The position numbers and the translations under genes are program-made. This document shows, one piece after another, positions 1 to 7,614 of a stretch of DNA of 64,000 bases. The stretch lies in assembly GCF_030811685.1 (NCBI RefSeq), contig NZ_JAUSRF010000025.1:1-64000 (forward strand). The letters run 5' to 3'. How positions within the stretch are numbered: the first letter of the stretch is position 1; each line of letters begins with the position of its first letter. The notes beneath the pieces were generated by a model. The model was not told where the DNA came from. It ran no database searches and worked only from the letters and a program-made list of their open reading frames with translations. The DNA comes from Neorhizobium huautlense (GTDB lineage: Bacteria; Pseudomonadota; Alphaproteobacteria; Rhizobiales; Rhizobiaceae).

Positions 1-53
1 CGAGAGCCGTCTGTTCGGGAGCAGGTTTCTTCAACATGACCCAGTGAATCACA

Positions 54-78
54 AAACCCCTGGACCAGCCAGGGGTTT
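54..78 (-). terminator. hairpin at window edge, possible terminator
   Basis: A perfect 10-bp inverted repeat (AAACCCCTGG at 54-63, CCAGGGGTTT at 69-78) has a 5-base loop. Read on the minus strand it is followed by TTTTGTG, so it could end a transcript running leftwards. No gene using it is visible inside the window. Confidence 0.4.
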
Positions 79-88
79 GTCAGCAGTC

Positions 89-445
89 TGACGCCGCCTC
101 ACGGAGGCGTTGATTGAAACTACGGGATGGGCCAGTCGAATAATGAACTCCGCCGGTCGCCTCCCCACGGAGGCATGGATTGAAACAAAACCCTCCTGCA
201 GATCGTTGTGCCGATCGCGGTCGCCTCCTTGAGGAGACGTGGATCGAAACGGCGGCCTGGGTGCCGTGGTCGGCGAGCTTGTGTGGTCGCTTCCTCGCGG
301 AGGTTTGGATTGAAACGTGCGGGACGTGTTCATCGCAGCTCTGTGAGGATGTCGCCTCCTTGAGGAGGCGTGGATTGAAACCGGTGTGCCGTCCGTGTGG
401 AGGGTGGTGAGGGGCGCGCCTCCTCGAGGAGGCGTGGATCGAAAC
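89..445 (+). CRISPR. small degenerate CRISPR array, type I-C-like repeats
   Basis: Six repeat units end at 120, 186, 250, 316, 381 and 445. Most are 31 bases, separated by unique spacers of 33-35 bases. All end in GATTGAAAC or GATCGAAAC and carry a GCCTCC...GGAGGC stem, as in type I-C repeats. They differ from one another at several positions, and the first is the most altered. The unit at 351-381 has the cleanest stem. The repeats resemble those of the array at 11190 but are one base shorter and carry CTTGAG or CTCGAG in the loop. No cas gene is seen between this array and the next. Regular spacing with unique spacers makes a CRISPR origin convincing; activity is doubtful. Confidence 0.8.
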
Positions 446-489
446 TACGATCTGGTGGTACAGGTCGCGATCGTGCGGCCGTCAACTCT

Positions 490-528
490 TCGCGGCAGCA
501 TGTGTCGAACTGAAGCATGCTGCCGCGA
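490..528. repeat. perfect 13-bp inverted repeat next to the degenerate array
   Basis: Arms at 490-502 and 516-528 are exact reverse complements (core CGCGGCAGCATG / CATGCTGCCGCG) around a 13-base loop. No T-run follows on either strand, so it is a poor intrinsic terminator. It lies between the decayed array and the hypothetical gene at 627. It may be an operator, an RNA hairpin or an element remnant. Confidence 0.5.
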
Positions 529-626
529 TCATGGTTTAAACGGATTACGGCGTGGATTTCTGATTTGCCCGTGGCTTTGAGACGGTTGAGCTTTTAATGG
601 AAACCCGTGAAAGCACAGGAGCGTCG

Positions 627-1109
627 ATGCCGAAAACCCGAAAGCGCCAGTCTCAGGCCGGACTGCGCCTCAAGAAAGAGTTTCCGGACATCCATGCCGA
701 GCTTGTCGCAGGGCGTATTCCCTCGCTGAAAAAGGCTTTGGTCAAGGCCGGGATTGCCACCAAGCCGACGCCGGCGGAAAAGCTGCTGAAGGCGTGGGGC
801 AAGGCGAATGCCGAGGAACGCGGTCGGTTTCTGGCGCAGATCGGCGCCAGCCGTAGCGTTCCGGCGGAAACGGCTGCATCCGCCGCGGTGGAAACAATTC
901 TGATCGCCAATGGCCGTTATCTGCTGCCGCAGACCGTGAGGCGGATCGAAGCCATCATGAAACGCCGAAACCTCTCACCGATCCAGGTGATGAAGGAAGC
1001 CGGCTTTCCGTCCGAGGGGCGGTCACTGATACGCGCGCTTGCCAAAAATGCCAGCCTGAGACTGGTTGTCGTTGCAGCGCTCGATGATTGGCTTCGCAAG
1101 CAAGGCTGA
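627..1109 (+). CDS. hypothetical basic protein, 160 aa
   Basis: I do not recognise a family. The start at 627 is preferred over an in-frame ATG at 597 because AGGAG lies 6 bases ahead of it. The N-terminus is lysine/arginine-rich (MPKTRKRQ). A proline-bounded middle with TPAEKLLKAW follows, and the C-terminal third (residues about 110-160) is predicted helical, with RRIEAIMKRRNLSPIQVMKEAG resembling a helix-turn-helix-like pattern. No signal peptide or membrane segment is seen. It converges on the aminotransferase gene with a 6-base gap. Its place beside a decayed CRISPR array could suggest an accessory origin, but its codon use looks like that of its neighbours. Confidence 0.6.
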   Translation: MPKTRKRQSQAGLRLKKEFPDIHAELVAGRIPSLKKALVKAGIATKPTPAEKLLKAWGKANAEERGRFLAQIGASRSVPAETAASAAVETILIANGRYLLPQTVRRIEAIMKRRNLSPIQVMKEAGFPSEGRSLIRALAKNASLRLVVVAALDDWLRKQG

Positions 1110-1115
1110 GACCGG

Positions 1116-2303
1116 TCAGGCCGCCGCGACTGGCAGCCGATCCGTCAGGGATCTTATGGCGTCGATGCCGACATTGGCAAAGGCGGCACGAACAAAGGCC
1201 TGCTGGTTATCGCCAAAACATGTGCCGGGCAGCATGAGAATGCCATGCTCGGCGGCCATCCAGCGGGTCACATCCATCGCATCGCGATCAGGGAATGGAT
1301 GCCGCAGATAGGCGAAATAGGCACCGATCGAGACGATCGACCAGCCATCCCGTCCTTCGATGACCGTCTGAAATGCCTGCCGCCGTTCGTCGATAATTGT
1401 GGTGTTGTTCCGTCGCCATTCGGTGAGCGTCGGCAAGGCCTCGGCGACCGCGTGTTGTGCCGGGCGCGGGGCGCAGATCTGCAGGTTGTCCATCACCTTT
1501 TGCAATTGCGCCATCGCCCTGCCTCCGCAGACGATCGCGCCGAGACGGTGGCCGGGAATGCAGAACACTTTTGAAAAGCTGTAGAGGTGGATGAAGCCGT
1601 CACGCCAGCCGGTTTTGGAAAACAGGGCGTGAGCCGGACCGGAACCGGCGGATAAGAAATCGCGATAGGTCTCGTCGGTTATGACAAAGATGCCGCGTGA
1701 ATGGCAGAGGTCATAGAGCGCATCGAGAAACGCCGGCAGATAGACGGCGCCAGTCGGATTGTTGGGTGTCACCACGAACACGGCGCGTGTGCGTGAAGTC
1801 ACGGCAGCTTCCACCGCCTCGATCGACGGCACGAAACCGGCCTGCGGATTGGCATCCACGACCTTTACGTCGACGCCCAGCATGCGCAGGGTCATTTCAT
1901 GGTTGAAATAATAGGGGCGGATGAGAATGACCTCGTCACCCGGCCGGACCAGAGCCAATGCCACGGCAAAAAACGCCTGATTGCCGCCGGCAGTGATCTG
2001 TACATCCTCGACAGACACATTTGCCTGATAGGCGAGATTGAGATCGTCCGCAAAAGCGTTGCGTAGAACCGTCTCGCCCTGGATTTGGCCATAACCGCAC
2101 AGATCGGCGCGGCTCGCCGTTTTTCCCAGCCAGCGCAACAGATCGGGATGGGGTGCATAACCGGGAACAGCCTGCGATAGATCGATGACCGGTCCTGCAG
2201 CACCACCATAGGATTTGAGGCTTGCCTGCACAGCCGGGATCGGTGGCGGCGCCAACTGTTCGACCCATGGATTGAAGGCAAGCGGTGCCGGCATGTCGTT
2301 CAT
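1116..2303 (-). CDS. PLP-dependent class I/II aminotransferase
   Basis: A 395-residue fold-type I aminotransferase, the usual length for aspartate-aminotransferase-like enzymes. Visible hallmarks are TAGGNQAFF (phosphate-binding loop), VVTPNNPTGAVY (substrate/PLP contact), the DETYRDF aspartate pairing with the pyridine nitrogen, YSFSKVF with the Schiff-base lysine, and GHRLG with the arginine region. The start at 2303 has GGGGA just upstream; a longer in-frame opening to 2372 lacks this. It lies 99 bases downstream of the ROK regulator on the same strand, so the two may be cotranscribed. The amino acid substrate cannot be read from the sequence. Confidence 0.88.
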   Translation of the reverse strand: MNDMPAPLAFNPWVEQLAPPPIPAVQASLKSYGGAAGPVIDLSQAVPGYAPHPDLLRWLGKTASRADLCGYGQIQGETVLRNAFADDLNLAYQANVSVEDVQITAGGNQAFFAVALALVRPGDEVILIRPYYFNHEMTLRMLGVDVKVVDANPQAGFVPSIEAVEAAVTSRTRAVFVVTPNNPTGAVYLPAFLDALYDLCHSRGIFVITDETYRDFLSAGSGPAHALFSKTGWRDGFIHLYSFSKVFCIPGHRLGAIVCGGRAMAQLQKVMDNLQICAPRPAQHAVAEALPTLTEWRRNNTTIIDERRQAFQTVIEGRDGWSIVSIGAYFAYLRHPFPDRDAMDVTRWMAAEHGILMLPGTCFGDNQQAFVRAAFANVGIDAIRSLTDRLPVAAA

Positions 2304-2402
2304 GGTTTCCCCTTTTTGTTGGCCGCAATCCGGGCCTGCCGCGCGACAACCATCATCCGCCAGCTTTGCCAACTTGCAACGGCATCGGGAAAATTGAAAG
2401 CC

Positions 2403-3635
2403 TCAAGTCTCGCTGACATTTTTGAGGAGGACGGACTGATCGGTCAGGTATCGCGCAAAGATCGGCAGGCTGGCGCCGCCGATGGCACGCGCCTGTGAAC
2501 CGACCTTGCCCTCTATGATATCGGGAATGACGACGCCGCGCAGGTCGAGCCTCGCGACCGCTTCGAGCGTTGCGGTAACGATACGTTTCCTGACCCAGGC
2601 CGGAAAACCACCATCGATGACGGCGGCACCAAAATCGATGATCGAGGCGGCGGCCACGATGGCCTGCGCCAGAGCCGCCGCCGTTGCCTGGATCCACAGT
2701 TCCAGCGGCTCGCCGAAATCGACCCATTCATCGGCGGAATACCAGAGTGGCTGCGGATCGACGCCCCGCTCGCGCAGCATGTTTTCCAGAACGAAGATCG
2801 AGGCGATATCGAGAAGCTGGCGGTTCTCGCCGTTCTTTCCGCGCACCGGCAGTGGGCCGACGGCGCCGGCCGTGCCGGTACGGCCGGAAAAGATGCTGGA
2901 ATTCAGCACGATACCACCACCGATGAAGGAGCCGATGAAAAGATAGATGAAATCCGGATAGGTGGGGCCGACGCCAAACACCAGTTCGGCACCGCAGGCG
3001 CTTGTCGCATCGTTCTGCAGATAGACCGGATGCGCAACTCGGGCCGCCACTTCGGCCTGCAGATCGACGCCGTGCCAGACTTCCATGGCGCCGGACGGTG
3101 CACCAATTTCATCGGCCCAGTTCCACAGTTCGAAGGGGGCGGCAATGCCGATGCCGGCAATGCGTGCCTGTTCTTCTGCGCTTATCTGTTTTTCGATATC
3201 GGCAAGGCCGTTCGTGATGATCCGCAGAATTTGCTGGGGCAGCGGATAGGCATAGGTCTCGTGATAACGCTTGCGGACGTTGCCGACAAAATCCATCAGC
3301 ACGAGGTCGGCGCTGCGACGGCCGATTTTTACACCGAAGGACAGGACCGCATCGGGATTGAGCCGCATCGGTACCGATGGCTGGCCGACACGACCGCGCA
3401 AGGGTTCGCCGCGCAAAAGCAGCCCGTCCTTTTCCAGCGCGCGCATGATGACCGAGGCCGTCTGCGCCGACAGGCCGCTGAGCCGGGTAATATCCGCCTT
3501 CGACAAGGCACCATGCAGTCGCACCAGCGACAGGACAAGCCGCTCGTTATAGGCGCGCACCCGCGTCTGGTTGGAGCCGCCGGAAAAACCGGCGGAAGCA
3601 GCAGGCCCGGCAAGCGGGCCATCGGTGATCGACAT
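2403..3635 (-). CDS. frcR: ROK-family transcriptional regulator, likely fructose regulator FrcR
   Basis: A 410-residue protein. An N-terminal winged helix-turn-helix (about residues 20-80, ALSKADITRLSGLSAQTAS) precedes a ROK sugar-kinase-like domain with GIGIAAPF, the catalytic-type LQNDATSA and the GSFIGGGIV loop. The cysteine-rich zinc motif of classical ROK proteins (CxCGxxGCxE) is absent; GKNGENRQ stands there. The start at 3635 has GGGAGG upstream. It is divergent from frcBCAK, and the intergenic inverted repeat at 3690-3718 overlaps the frc -35 box. Repression of the frc operon and of itself, relieved by sugar, is inferred from this layout. Confidence 0.85.
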   Translation of the reverse strand: MSITDGPLAGPAASAGFSGGSNQTRVRAYNERLVLSLVRLHGALSKADITRLSGLSAQTASVIMRALEKDGLLLRGEPLRGRVGQPSVPMRLNPDAVLSFGVKIGRRSADLVLMDFVGNVRKRYHETYAYPLPQQILRIITNGLADIEKQISAEEQARIAGIGIAAPFELWNWADEIGAPSGAMEVWHGVDLQAEVAARVAHPVYLQNDATSACGAELVFGVGPTYPDFIYLFIGSFIGGGIVLNSSIFSGRTGTAGAVGPLPVRGKNGENRQLLDIASIFVLENMLRERGVDPQPLWYSADEWVDFGEPLELWIQATAAALAQAIVAAASIIDFGAAVIDGGFPAWVRKRIVTATLEAVARLDLRGVVIPDIIEGKVGSQARAIGGASLPIFARYLTDQSVLLKNVSET

Positions 3636-3689
3636 CCAGCACCTCCCTTGCCTTCGCTCTCTCACGCCGGACACAGCATAACAAGATGG

Positions 3690-3718
3690 AATAAATAATT
3701 CAATCGGAATTAATTATT
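3690..3718. promoter_or_regulatory. probable ROK operator upstream of frcB
   Basis: The arms AATAAATAATTC (3690-3701) and GAATTAATTATT (3707-3718) are reverse complements at 11 of 12 positions, around a 5-base spacer. The right arm runs into the frc -35 hexamer, so an occupying repressor would block RNA polymerase. Assignment to the adjacent ROK protein is an inference from position and the AT-rich palindrome typical of ROK operators. Confidence 0.65.
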
Positions 3719-3745
3719 GACAGGCGGTTTTGTTTTGCGATTATG
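3717..3745 (+). promoter_or_regulatory. sigma70-type promoter of the frc operon
   Basis: A perfect -35 TTGACA (3717-3722) is followed after 17 bases by ATTATG (3740-3745) as the -10. This leaves a leader of roughly 110 bases before frcB. The -35 shares bases with the inverted-repeat operator at 3690-3718. Confidence 0.65.
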
Positions 3746-3864
3746 CAAATCGCGAGGATGCAGGGATGTCTGGAGGAGGCGTCTGATCTCGATGGGGCTC
3801 AATCCGGCCTGCATTCACATCGAACCCGTCCGCGGCTTGCGGACTTTGTCTCTGGGAGGAGATC

Positions 3865-4890
3865 ATGAAAAAATCCGTATTGTCCCTGTCGTTCGGGGCA
3901 CTGGCGCTTGGCGTCGTATTTGCGGCACCGGCACAGGCTGCCGATGTGTCCGCCTGCCTGATCACCAAGACCGATACCAACCCCTTCTTCGTAAAAATGA
4001 AGGAAGGTGCTACCGCCAAGGCCAAGGAACTCGGCGTCACGCTGAAATCCTATGCCGGCAAGATCGATGGTGACTCAGAAAGCCAGGTGGCCGCGATCGA
4101 GACCTGCATCGCCGATGGCGCCAAGGGCATCCTGATCACCGCGTCCGACACCAAGGGTATTGTGCCGAACCTGAAGAAGGCCCGCGATGCCGGCCTGCTG
4201 GTCATCGCGCTGGACACGCCGTTGGAACCGATCGACGCCGCCGACATGACTTTTGCCACCGACAATCTGCTCGCCGGCAAGCTGATCGGCCAGTGGGCGA
4301 AGGATACGCTGGGCGATGCCGCCAAGGATGCCAAGGTGGCCTTCCTCGACCTCACGCCGTCGCAGCCTTCCGTCGACATTCTGCGTGACCAGGGTTTCAT
4401 GATCGGTTTCGGTATTGATCCGAAGGATCCGAACAAGATCGGTGATGAGGACGACCCACGCATCGTCGGTCACGACATCACCAACGGCAATGAAGAAGGC
4501 GGCCGCACGGCGATGGAAAACCTTCTGCAGAAGGATCCGACCATCAACGTCGTTCACACGATCAATGAACCGGCTGCGGCCGGTGCCTATGAAGCGCTGA
4601 AATCGGTCGGCCGCGAAAAGGACGTGCTGATCGTGTCGGTCGATGGCGGTTGCCCGGGCGTCAAGAACGTCGCCGATGGCGCGATCGGTGCAACCTCGCA
4701 GCAATATCCGCTGCAGATGGCATCGCTCGGCATCGAGGCGATTAAGAAGTTTGCCGATACCGGCGAAAAGCCGAAGCCGACCGAAGGCAAGAACTTTTTC
4801 GATACCGGCGTGACGCTGGTCACCGACAAGCCCGTTCCGTCGATCAAGTCGATCGACACCAAGGAAGGCCTCAAAAAGTGCTGGGGCTGA
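3865..4890 (+). CDS. frcB: fructose ABC transporter, periplasmic binding protein
   Basis: A 341-residue sugar-binding protein of the ribose/galactose (Peripla_BP_4) family. A typical Sec signal peptide ([15 protein letters not shown]...APAQA, cleavage near residue 25) is followed by the mature start [17 protein letters not shown]. The inner domain shows [14 protein letters not shown] and the hinge segment [37 protein letters not shown] precedes the ATG. It is the first gene of frcBCAK, the order known from the Sinorhizobium fructose uptake locus, with the permease gene 98 bases downstream. High-affinity fructose uptake, perhaps also of mannose and ribose, is inferred from this orthologous order. 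Confidence 0.92.
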   Translation: MKKSVLSLSFGALALGVVFAAPAQAADVSACLITKTDTNPFFVKMKEGATAKAKELGVTLKSYAGKIDGDSESQVAAIETCIADGAKGILITASDTKGIVPNLKKARDAGLLVIALDTPLEPIDAADMTFATDNLLAGKLIGQWAKDTLGDAAKDAKVAFLDLTPSQPSVDILRDQGFMIGFGIDPKDPNKIGDEDDPRIVGHDITNGNEEGGRTAMENLLQKDPTINVVHTINEPAAAGAYEALKSVGREKDVLIVSVDGGCPGVKNVADGAIGATSQQYPLQMASLGIEAIKKFADTGEKPKPTEGKNFFDTGVTLVTDKPVPSIKSIDTKEGLKKCWG

Positions 4891-4987
4891 GCCACTAGCC
4901 AATTCTTGCGGGCCGGTGACGCAAACATCATCGGCTCGCCACGGCAACTCGGTCTGAACCGGGAACACGACAAAGCGGGAGGATTTC

Positions 4988-6067
4988 ATGAGCGAGCCAG
5001 TGGCAAGCACACCGCATAACGACTACGAAAAAGTGCTCAAGGACAGTTCGAAGGATGTCGCGTCCTTCGATCACGACAAGCCATCCGCCCTTCATAAATT
5101 CCGTCATTTCCTTCACTCCAACCCGTCGGCCGTATCGCTGATCGTGCTGGTGGTTTCGCTTTTCGTGTTCGGAATGACGCTTGGCGGCAAATTTTTCTCC
5201 GCCTTTTCACTGACGCTGATCCTGCAGCAGGTGGCGATCACCGGTATTGTCGGCGCCGCCCAGTCGCTGGTGATCATGACCGCCGGCATCGATCTCTCGG
5301 TCGGTGCCATCATGGTGCTGTCCTCGGTCGTGATGGGGCAGTTCAGCTTTCGTTACGGCCTGCCGCCGGAACTCGCCATTCTCTGCGGGTTCATCACCGG
5401 CGCGCTCTGTGGCTTCATCAATGGCGTACTGATCGCCAAGGTGAAACTGCCACCCTTCATCGTCACGCTCGGCATGTGGCAGATCGTTCTGGCCAGCAAT
5501 TTTCTCTATTCGTCTAACGAAACCATCCGTGCGCAGGAAATCGAGGCCAATGCGCCGATCCTGCAATTTTTTGGAGAAACTTTCAGGGTTGGCGGTGCCG
5601 TCTTCACGTATGGTGTGATTGCCATGATCCTGCTGGTGGCCGTGCTCTGGTATGTACTCAACCACACGGCCTGGGGCCGCCACCTTTATGCTGTCGGTGA
5701 TGATCCGGAAGCGGCAGACCTTTCCGGCGTCAACGTGCAGCGCATGCTGATTTCGGTCTACGTTCTTTCCGGCGTCATCTGCGCACTGGCCGGCTGGGCA
5801 CTGATCGGCCGTATCGGTTCCGTTTCGCCGACAGCCGGCCAGTTCGCCAATATCGAATCGATCACTGCCGTGGTGATCGGCGGCATCTCGCTGTTCGGCG
5901 GCCGTGGCTCCATTCTCGGCATGATGTTCGGGGCATTGATCGTCGGCGTCTTTTCGCTCGGCCTGCGCCTGCTCGGCACCGACGTACAATGGACCTATCT
6001 CCTGATCGGCGTCCTCATCATCGTCGCCGTTGCTGCCGACCAATGGATCAGAAAGGCTTCACGCTGA
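4988..6067 (+). CDS. frcC: fructose ABC transporter, permease
   Basis: A 359-residue membrane permease of the RbsC/AraH (BPD_transp_2) family. A hydrophilic N-terminal tail of about 45 residues precedes some ten hydrophobic segments. Family motifs are visible: TAGIDLSVGAIM near residues 98-109, GFITGALCGFINGVLIAK, PPFIVTLGM, and GGISLFGGRGSILG in the C-terminal half, which contacts the ATPase. GGGAGGATTTC precedes the start. The stop codon overlaps the frcA start by one base (TGATG), indicating translational coupling. Confidence 0.92.
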   Translation: MSEPVASTPHNDYEKVLKDSSKDVASFDHDKPSALHKFRHFLHSNPSAVSLIVLVVSLFVFGMTLGGKFFSAFSLTLILQQVAITGIVGAAQSLVIMTAGIDLSVGAIMVLSSVVMGQFSFRYGLPPELAILCGFITGALCGFINGVLIAKVKLPPFIVTLGMWQIVLASNFLYSSNETIRAQEIEANAPILQFFGETFRVGGAVFTYGVIAMILLVAVLWYVLNHTAWGRHLYAVGDDPEAADLSGVNVQRMLISVYVLSGVICALAGWALIGRIGSVSPTAGQFANIESITAVVIGGISLFGGRGSILGMMFGALIVGVFSLGLRLLGTDVQWTYLLIGVLIIVAVAADQWIRKASR

Positions 6068-6861
6068 TGCCCCAGGAAAACATCGATACAAGAACCCCCA
6101 TTCTCACCGGTCGCAACCTCGTCAAACGTTACGGTCGCGTCACCGCCATCGACAATGCCGATTTCGATCTCTATCCCGGCGAAATCCTCGCCGTGATCGG
6201 TGACAACGGCGCCGGAAAATCCTCGCTGATCAAGGCGATCTCAGGCGCCATCCGTCCCGACGAGGGCGAGATCCGCATGGATGGCGAACTCGTCCACTTC
6301 AACTCGCCGATCGAAGCACGCAAGGCTGGTATCGAAACCGTCTACCAGAACCTCGCGCTGTCGCCGGCCCTCTCTATCGCCGACAACATGTTTCTCGGCC
6401 GCGAGATCCGCAAACCGGGCTTCATGGGCAAAGTGCTGCGCAAGCTCGACCATGCCGCCATGGAAAAGATGGCGCGCGACAAGCTTTCCGAGCTGGGCCT
6501 GATGACCATCCAGAACATCAACCAGGCGGTGGAAACGCTGTCGGGTGGCCAGCGTCAGGGTGTTGCAGTAGCGCGCGCTGCGGCTTTCGGCTCAAAAGTC
6601 ATCATTCTCGATGAGCCGACGGCTGCCCTCGGCGTCAAGGAAAGCCGGCGCGTGCTGGAACTGATCCTCGACGTGCGTTCGCGCGGTATTCCGATCGTGC
6701 TGATCTCCCACAATATGCCGCATGTGTTCGAAATTGCCGACCGCATCCATATCCATCGGTTGGGCAAACGGCTGACGGTCATCAATCCAAAAGATTATAC
6801 GATGTCGGATGCCGTCGCCTTCATGACCGGCGCCAAGGCACCGGAGCCGATTGCCGCATGA
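6067..6861 (+). CDS. frcA: fructose ABC transporter, ATP-binding protein
   Basis: A 264-residue single-domain ATPase, shorter than the duplicated RbsA/AraG type, as expected for FrcA. Walker A is GDNGAGKSS near residue 45, the signature is LSGGQRQG, Walker B is VIILDEPTAALG and the H-loop is ISHNMPHV. It starts within the frcC stop codon and its own stop overlaps the frcK start (ATGA). It drives sugar import through FrcC in the cytoplasmic membrane. Confidence 0.92.
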   Translation: MPQENIDTRTPILTGRNLVKRYGRVTAIDNADFDLYPGEILAVIGDNGAGKSSLIKAISGAIRPDEGEIRMDGELVHFNSPIEARKAGIETVYQNLALSPALSIADNMFLGREIRKPGFMGKVLRKLDHAAMEKMARDKLSELGLMTIQNINQAVETLSGGQRQGVAVARAAAFGSKVIILDEPTAALGVKESRRVLELILDVRSRGIPIVLISHNMPHVFEIADRIHIHRLGKRLTVINPKDYTMSDAVAFMTGAKAPEPIAA

Positions 6862-7481
6862 CACCAACCACCGAAGATCTCGCCCGCACGATCATCGACC
6901 GTGCGGGCGGTAAAAAACGCTTTCTCGTGGCGATCGCCGGCCCGCCAGGTGCCGGCAAGTCGACGCTGGCGGATGAACTGGCCACGGCCTTGCAGGCACA
7001 GGGCGAAAGCGCCGAAGTGCTGCCGATGGACGGTTTTCACATGGATGACGGCGTGCTGCGGGCAAAAGGTTTGTTGCCACGCAAAGGAGCGCCCGAAACT
7101 TTCGACGTGCGTGGGTTTCTCGATATCGTCCGCGCCGTGAAGGCGGCCGATCAGGAAGTGCTTGTCCCCGTCTTCGACCGATCACGCGAGATTGCCATTG
7201 CGGCAGCCCGCATCGTTGAACACTCCACCCGTTTCGTGCTGGTCGAAGGCAACTATCTTCTCCTCAACCGTGCACCATGGTCTGGGCTCGACGGACAGTT
7301 CGATTTTTCCGTCCTGATTTCCCCGCCGGTCGAACTCTTGGAGGCGCGGTTGATGCAGCGCTGGTTGGACCTCGGTTATACCGAGGCGGCGGCCCGCGCC
7401 AAAACCGAGGATAATGACCTTAAGAATGGTGCCCTCGTTCGCGAATACAGCCGTGTGGCCGATTACGTGCTGACGTCCTGA
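6858..7481 (+). CDS. frcK: FrcK, P-loop kinase of the fructose operon
   Basis: A 207-residue P-loop kinase of the uridine kinase/pantothenate kinase-like fold. IAGPPGAGKSTLADEL (about residues 27-42) is the Walker A, and PMDGFHMDD follows as in nucleoside-kinase-like proteins. VLVEGNYLLL is the Walker B region, and a lid-type segment near QRWLDLGYTEAAARAKTEDNDLKN carries arginines. It overlaps frcA by four bases and is the last gene of frcBCAK. Family knowledge suggests it acts on the transported sugar or a derivative; the exact substrate cannot be seen. Confidence 0.85.
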   Translation: MTPTTEDLARTIIDRAGGKKRFLVAIAGPPGAGKSTLADELATALQAQGESAEVLPMDGFHMDDGVLRAKGLLPRKGAPETFDVRGFLDIVRAVKAADQEVLVPVFDRSREIAIAAARIVEHSTRFVLVEGNYLLLNRAPWSGLDGQFDFSVLISPPVELLEARLMQRWLDLGYTEAAARAKTEDNDLKNGALVREYSRVADYVLTS

Positions 7482-7517
7482 TTTTTCGGGCTTCGAAAAC
7501 ACGATTGCCCTGCGCCC

Positions 7518-7531
7518 TTGATCAACATCAA
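7518..7531. promoter_or_regulatory. FNR/FixK-type anaerobox
   Basis: TTGATCAACATCAA is an exact match to TTGAT-N4-ATCAA, the FnrN/FixK binding site of rhizobia. It is centred 90 bases ahead of the ATG of the DASS transporter at 7615, on the upstream side of that gene. Activation at -41.5 would place the transcript start near 7566. The match is directly visible; regulation is inferred. Confidence 0.6.
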
Positions 7532-7614
7532 GAAAATGCTGCGCGAAAAATGCCATCAGTCCAGTGGGAGGACGTGAGGCGGGGATTGCCCCGCAATGTC
7601 CAGAGGACACTGCA

